Positions 62,875-64,000 of a stretch of DNA of 64,000 bases are shown here, piece by piece. Source of the stretch: Triops longicaudatus. Taxonomy: Eukaryota; Arthropoda; Branchiopoda; Notostraca; Triopsidae. Positions within the stretch are counted from its first letter, which is position 1, and every line of letters begins with the position of its first letter. Location of the stretch: positions 248,001-312,000 of the forward strand of contig JAGQDJ010000002.1 of the NCBI GenBank assembly GCA_022885665.1, written 5' to 3'. The notes under the pieces are model-generated. The model ran no database searches and had not been told where the DNA came from. It saw only the letters and a list, made by a program, of their open reading frames with translations. A program made the translations under genes and the position numbers.

Positions 62875-64000
62875 TCACATTAAATAACGTTCTCGAATCA
62901 GTTCTTCAATCATGGTTAAGTTCCGTTTCATTCCTCTGGTTAGGAATGTTTTGGCAAAACGCTCCACCAACCAGCCCATCCGACCAAGCCCCCGTACAAC
63001 GATCTCGCCTTCTTGACTAAATTCAGTCCTAGGTTTGGAAATTCAGCAAAAGAAAAATTATGATTGTTTTTGTAAGTAGGCCGTAATAATGAACACGTTC
63101 GAAAAAATACCATTCAGGCTTTTCTGCGTGCGCGGTAAAAGTAGAGGATTCGGTCATGGTGGCGTATTCGGTGAAAGCCAGACTGCGGCTTTTTACAGAC
63201 ATGTGACGCTTCTTGAGATCAATCCAGCACTCCTCTTCATACTGGACAGTAGGAACATCTAACGCTTTTATCTGAACAATGTAGTGTTATGTAACGGTAA
63301 ACTGGAGTTGATGGTTTATGTACTGCTAGGTCTTACTTTCCGAAATACGCTTGGTATTACGTTGACGCAAGTGACAACCATTTTTAAGTACTCGACACCA
63401 TCTTTTTCTAACGAAAATAGAAAACAAATATATGAAATAATATTTAAAATGGCAATAGTGCCTTAGCGCTATTGGTCAGTAGGTTGCGAAAGTTATGGAA
63501 TGGGCGGGACTCCTCCTAGTTTCAACCAATTGCTACGAAATCCAGTTTAAATAGTTCCTCTGAAGAAGTCAATCTCATTTTTTAATAAAGCTTGCTCCAT
63601 TGACAACAGTCTGTCAGGATAATACTTCCTTTGCAACAAATGTCACTTAACATCAAGGAGCGAAAAGTATGCAGGAGAATTGAAAAACGTCCAGTGCTAA
63701 GTGAAAACATGAGTATACCACTGCCACATTCCTACATCAGAATGCCGTATAGTAGATACTGTAGTACATTCGCAAGAACGTCAGACAGACAATAGGACTA
63801 CGTTCAATTTCCCTAACATATGGCTGACAGGGTCCGTAAAGTCGAGACGTTACTTTACTACAATAGACTGTAAATATACCTTTTCTCCTTTCGACAATTT
63901 CGCCTCCCAACACGTTCGGCTCTTTGGATGTAGGATATTTTGTCAAGTGTGTCTTTACTACTTTCTCCCACGGGTAGTAATAAAGGTGGTTGATTGTAAA
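62875..64000 (-). CDS. PRELID2: PRELI domain-containing protein 2 (5' end outside the window)
   Basis: A PRELI/MSF1-domain protein, from a family that carries phospholipids across the mitochondrial intermembrane space (lipid transfer by PRELID2 itself is less well shown). Exons on the minus strand: 63880-64000 (partial), 63337-63407, 63111-63271 and 62875-63028, phases consistent throughout. Matching PRELID2 segments in order: YYYPWEKVVKTHLTKYP, EYLKMVVTCVNVIPSVFRK, VPTVQYEEECWIDLKKRHMS, SLAFTEYATMTESSTF, EKPEWTEFSQEGEIVVRGLG and ERFAKTFLTRGMKRNLTMIE. The spacing FTEYATM...PEWTEF and FASTFL-like ending separates it from PRELID1, PRELID3 and SEC14L. About 10 N-terminal residues are missing beyond the window edge. 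It converges with the Tyr-rich gene, stops 172 bases apart. Confidence 0.92.

Noticed and set aside
1..64000. CRISPR arrays, operons, ribosome binding sites, prophage or bacterial features
   Set aside because: The introns, poly(A) signals and animal gene families show a eukaryotic nuclear sequence. No regularly spaced repeat array was seen.

Overview
This is nuclear DNA from an animal, most likely an arthropod and perhaps a crustacean. Genes are split by GT-AG introns, many of only 49-85 bases. Recognisable proteins match metazoan families (U1-70K, Cdc37, OCIAD1, PRELID2). Two antigen-5-type CAP genes and a Tyr-rich secreted protein point to an arthropod. The species cannot be fixed from sequence alone.

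Layout. Positions 1 to about 30.6 kb hold no gene I can support. They contain microsatellites and three related short hAT-like elements (13.3, 14.6 and 20.3 kb). From 30.8 kb the window becomes gene-rich. U1-70K (31053-41729, +) has ten coding exons and a 6.3 kb first coding intron. It converges on Cdc37 (42216-44655, -). Between 45.1 and 48.6 kb lie a pair of inverted-repeat arms, a 59-residue zinc-ribbon ORF, a doubtful small gene and a tRNA-derived repeat. OCIAD1 (49207-50350, +) meets a tandem pair of CAP genes (50559-51643 and 52897-53953, both -) tail to tail. Next come a large secreted protein with a fibrinogen-related domain (55372-58175, +), tRNA-Thr(CGU) (59770-59840, +), a Tyr-rich secreted protein (61988-62702, +) and PRELID2 (62875 to the window end, -, 5' end missing).

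The genes do not form one pathway. They mix housekeeping functions (splicing, kinase chaperoning, mitochondria) with secreted proteins of a kind used in arthropod cuticle and host interaction. All gene models were built by joining frames at splice sites and matching remembered family sequences; no alignment or transcript data were available. The observations I find most interesting are the downstream CAP copy, which has lost three of its four cavity residues while staying open; the roughly 570-residue unrecognised module fused to the fibrinogen domain; an antisense RG-rich first exon inside the U1-70K intron; the inverted-repeat element at 45 kb; and an OCIAD1 intron that carries a stop and a poly(A) signal.
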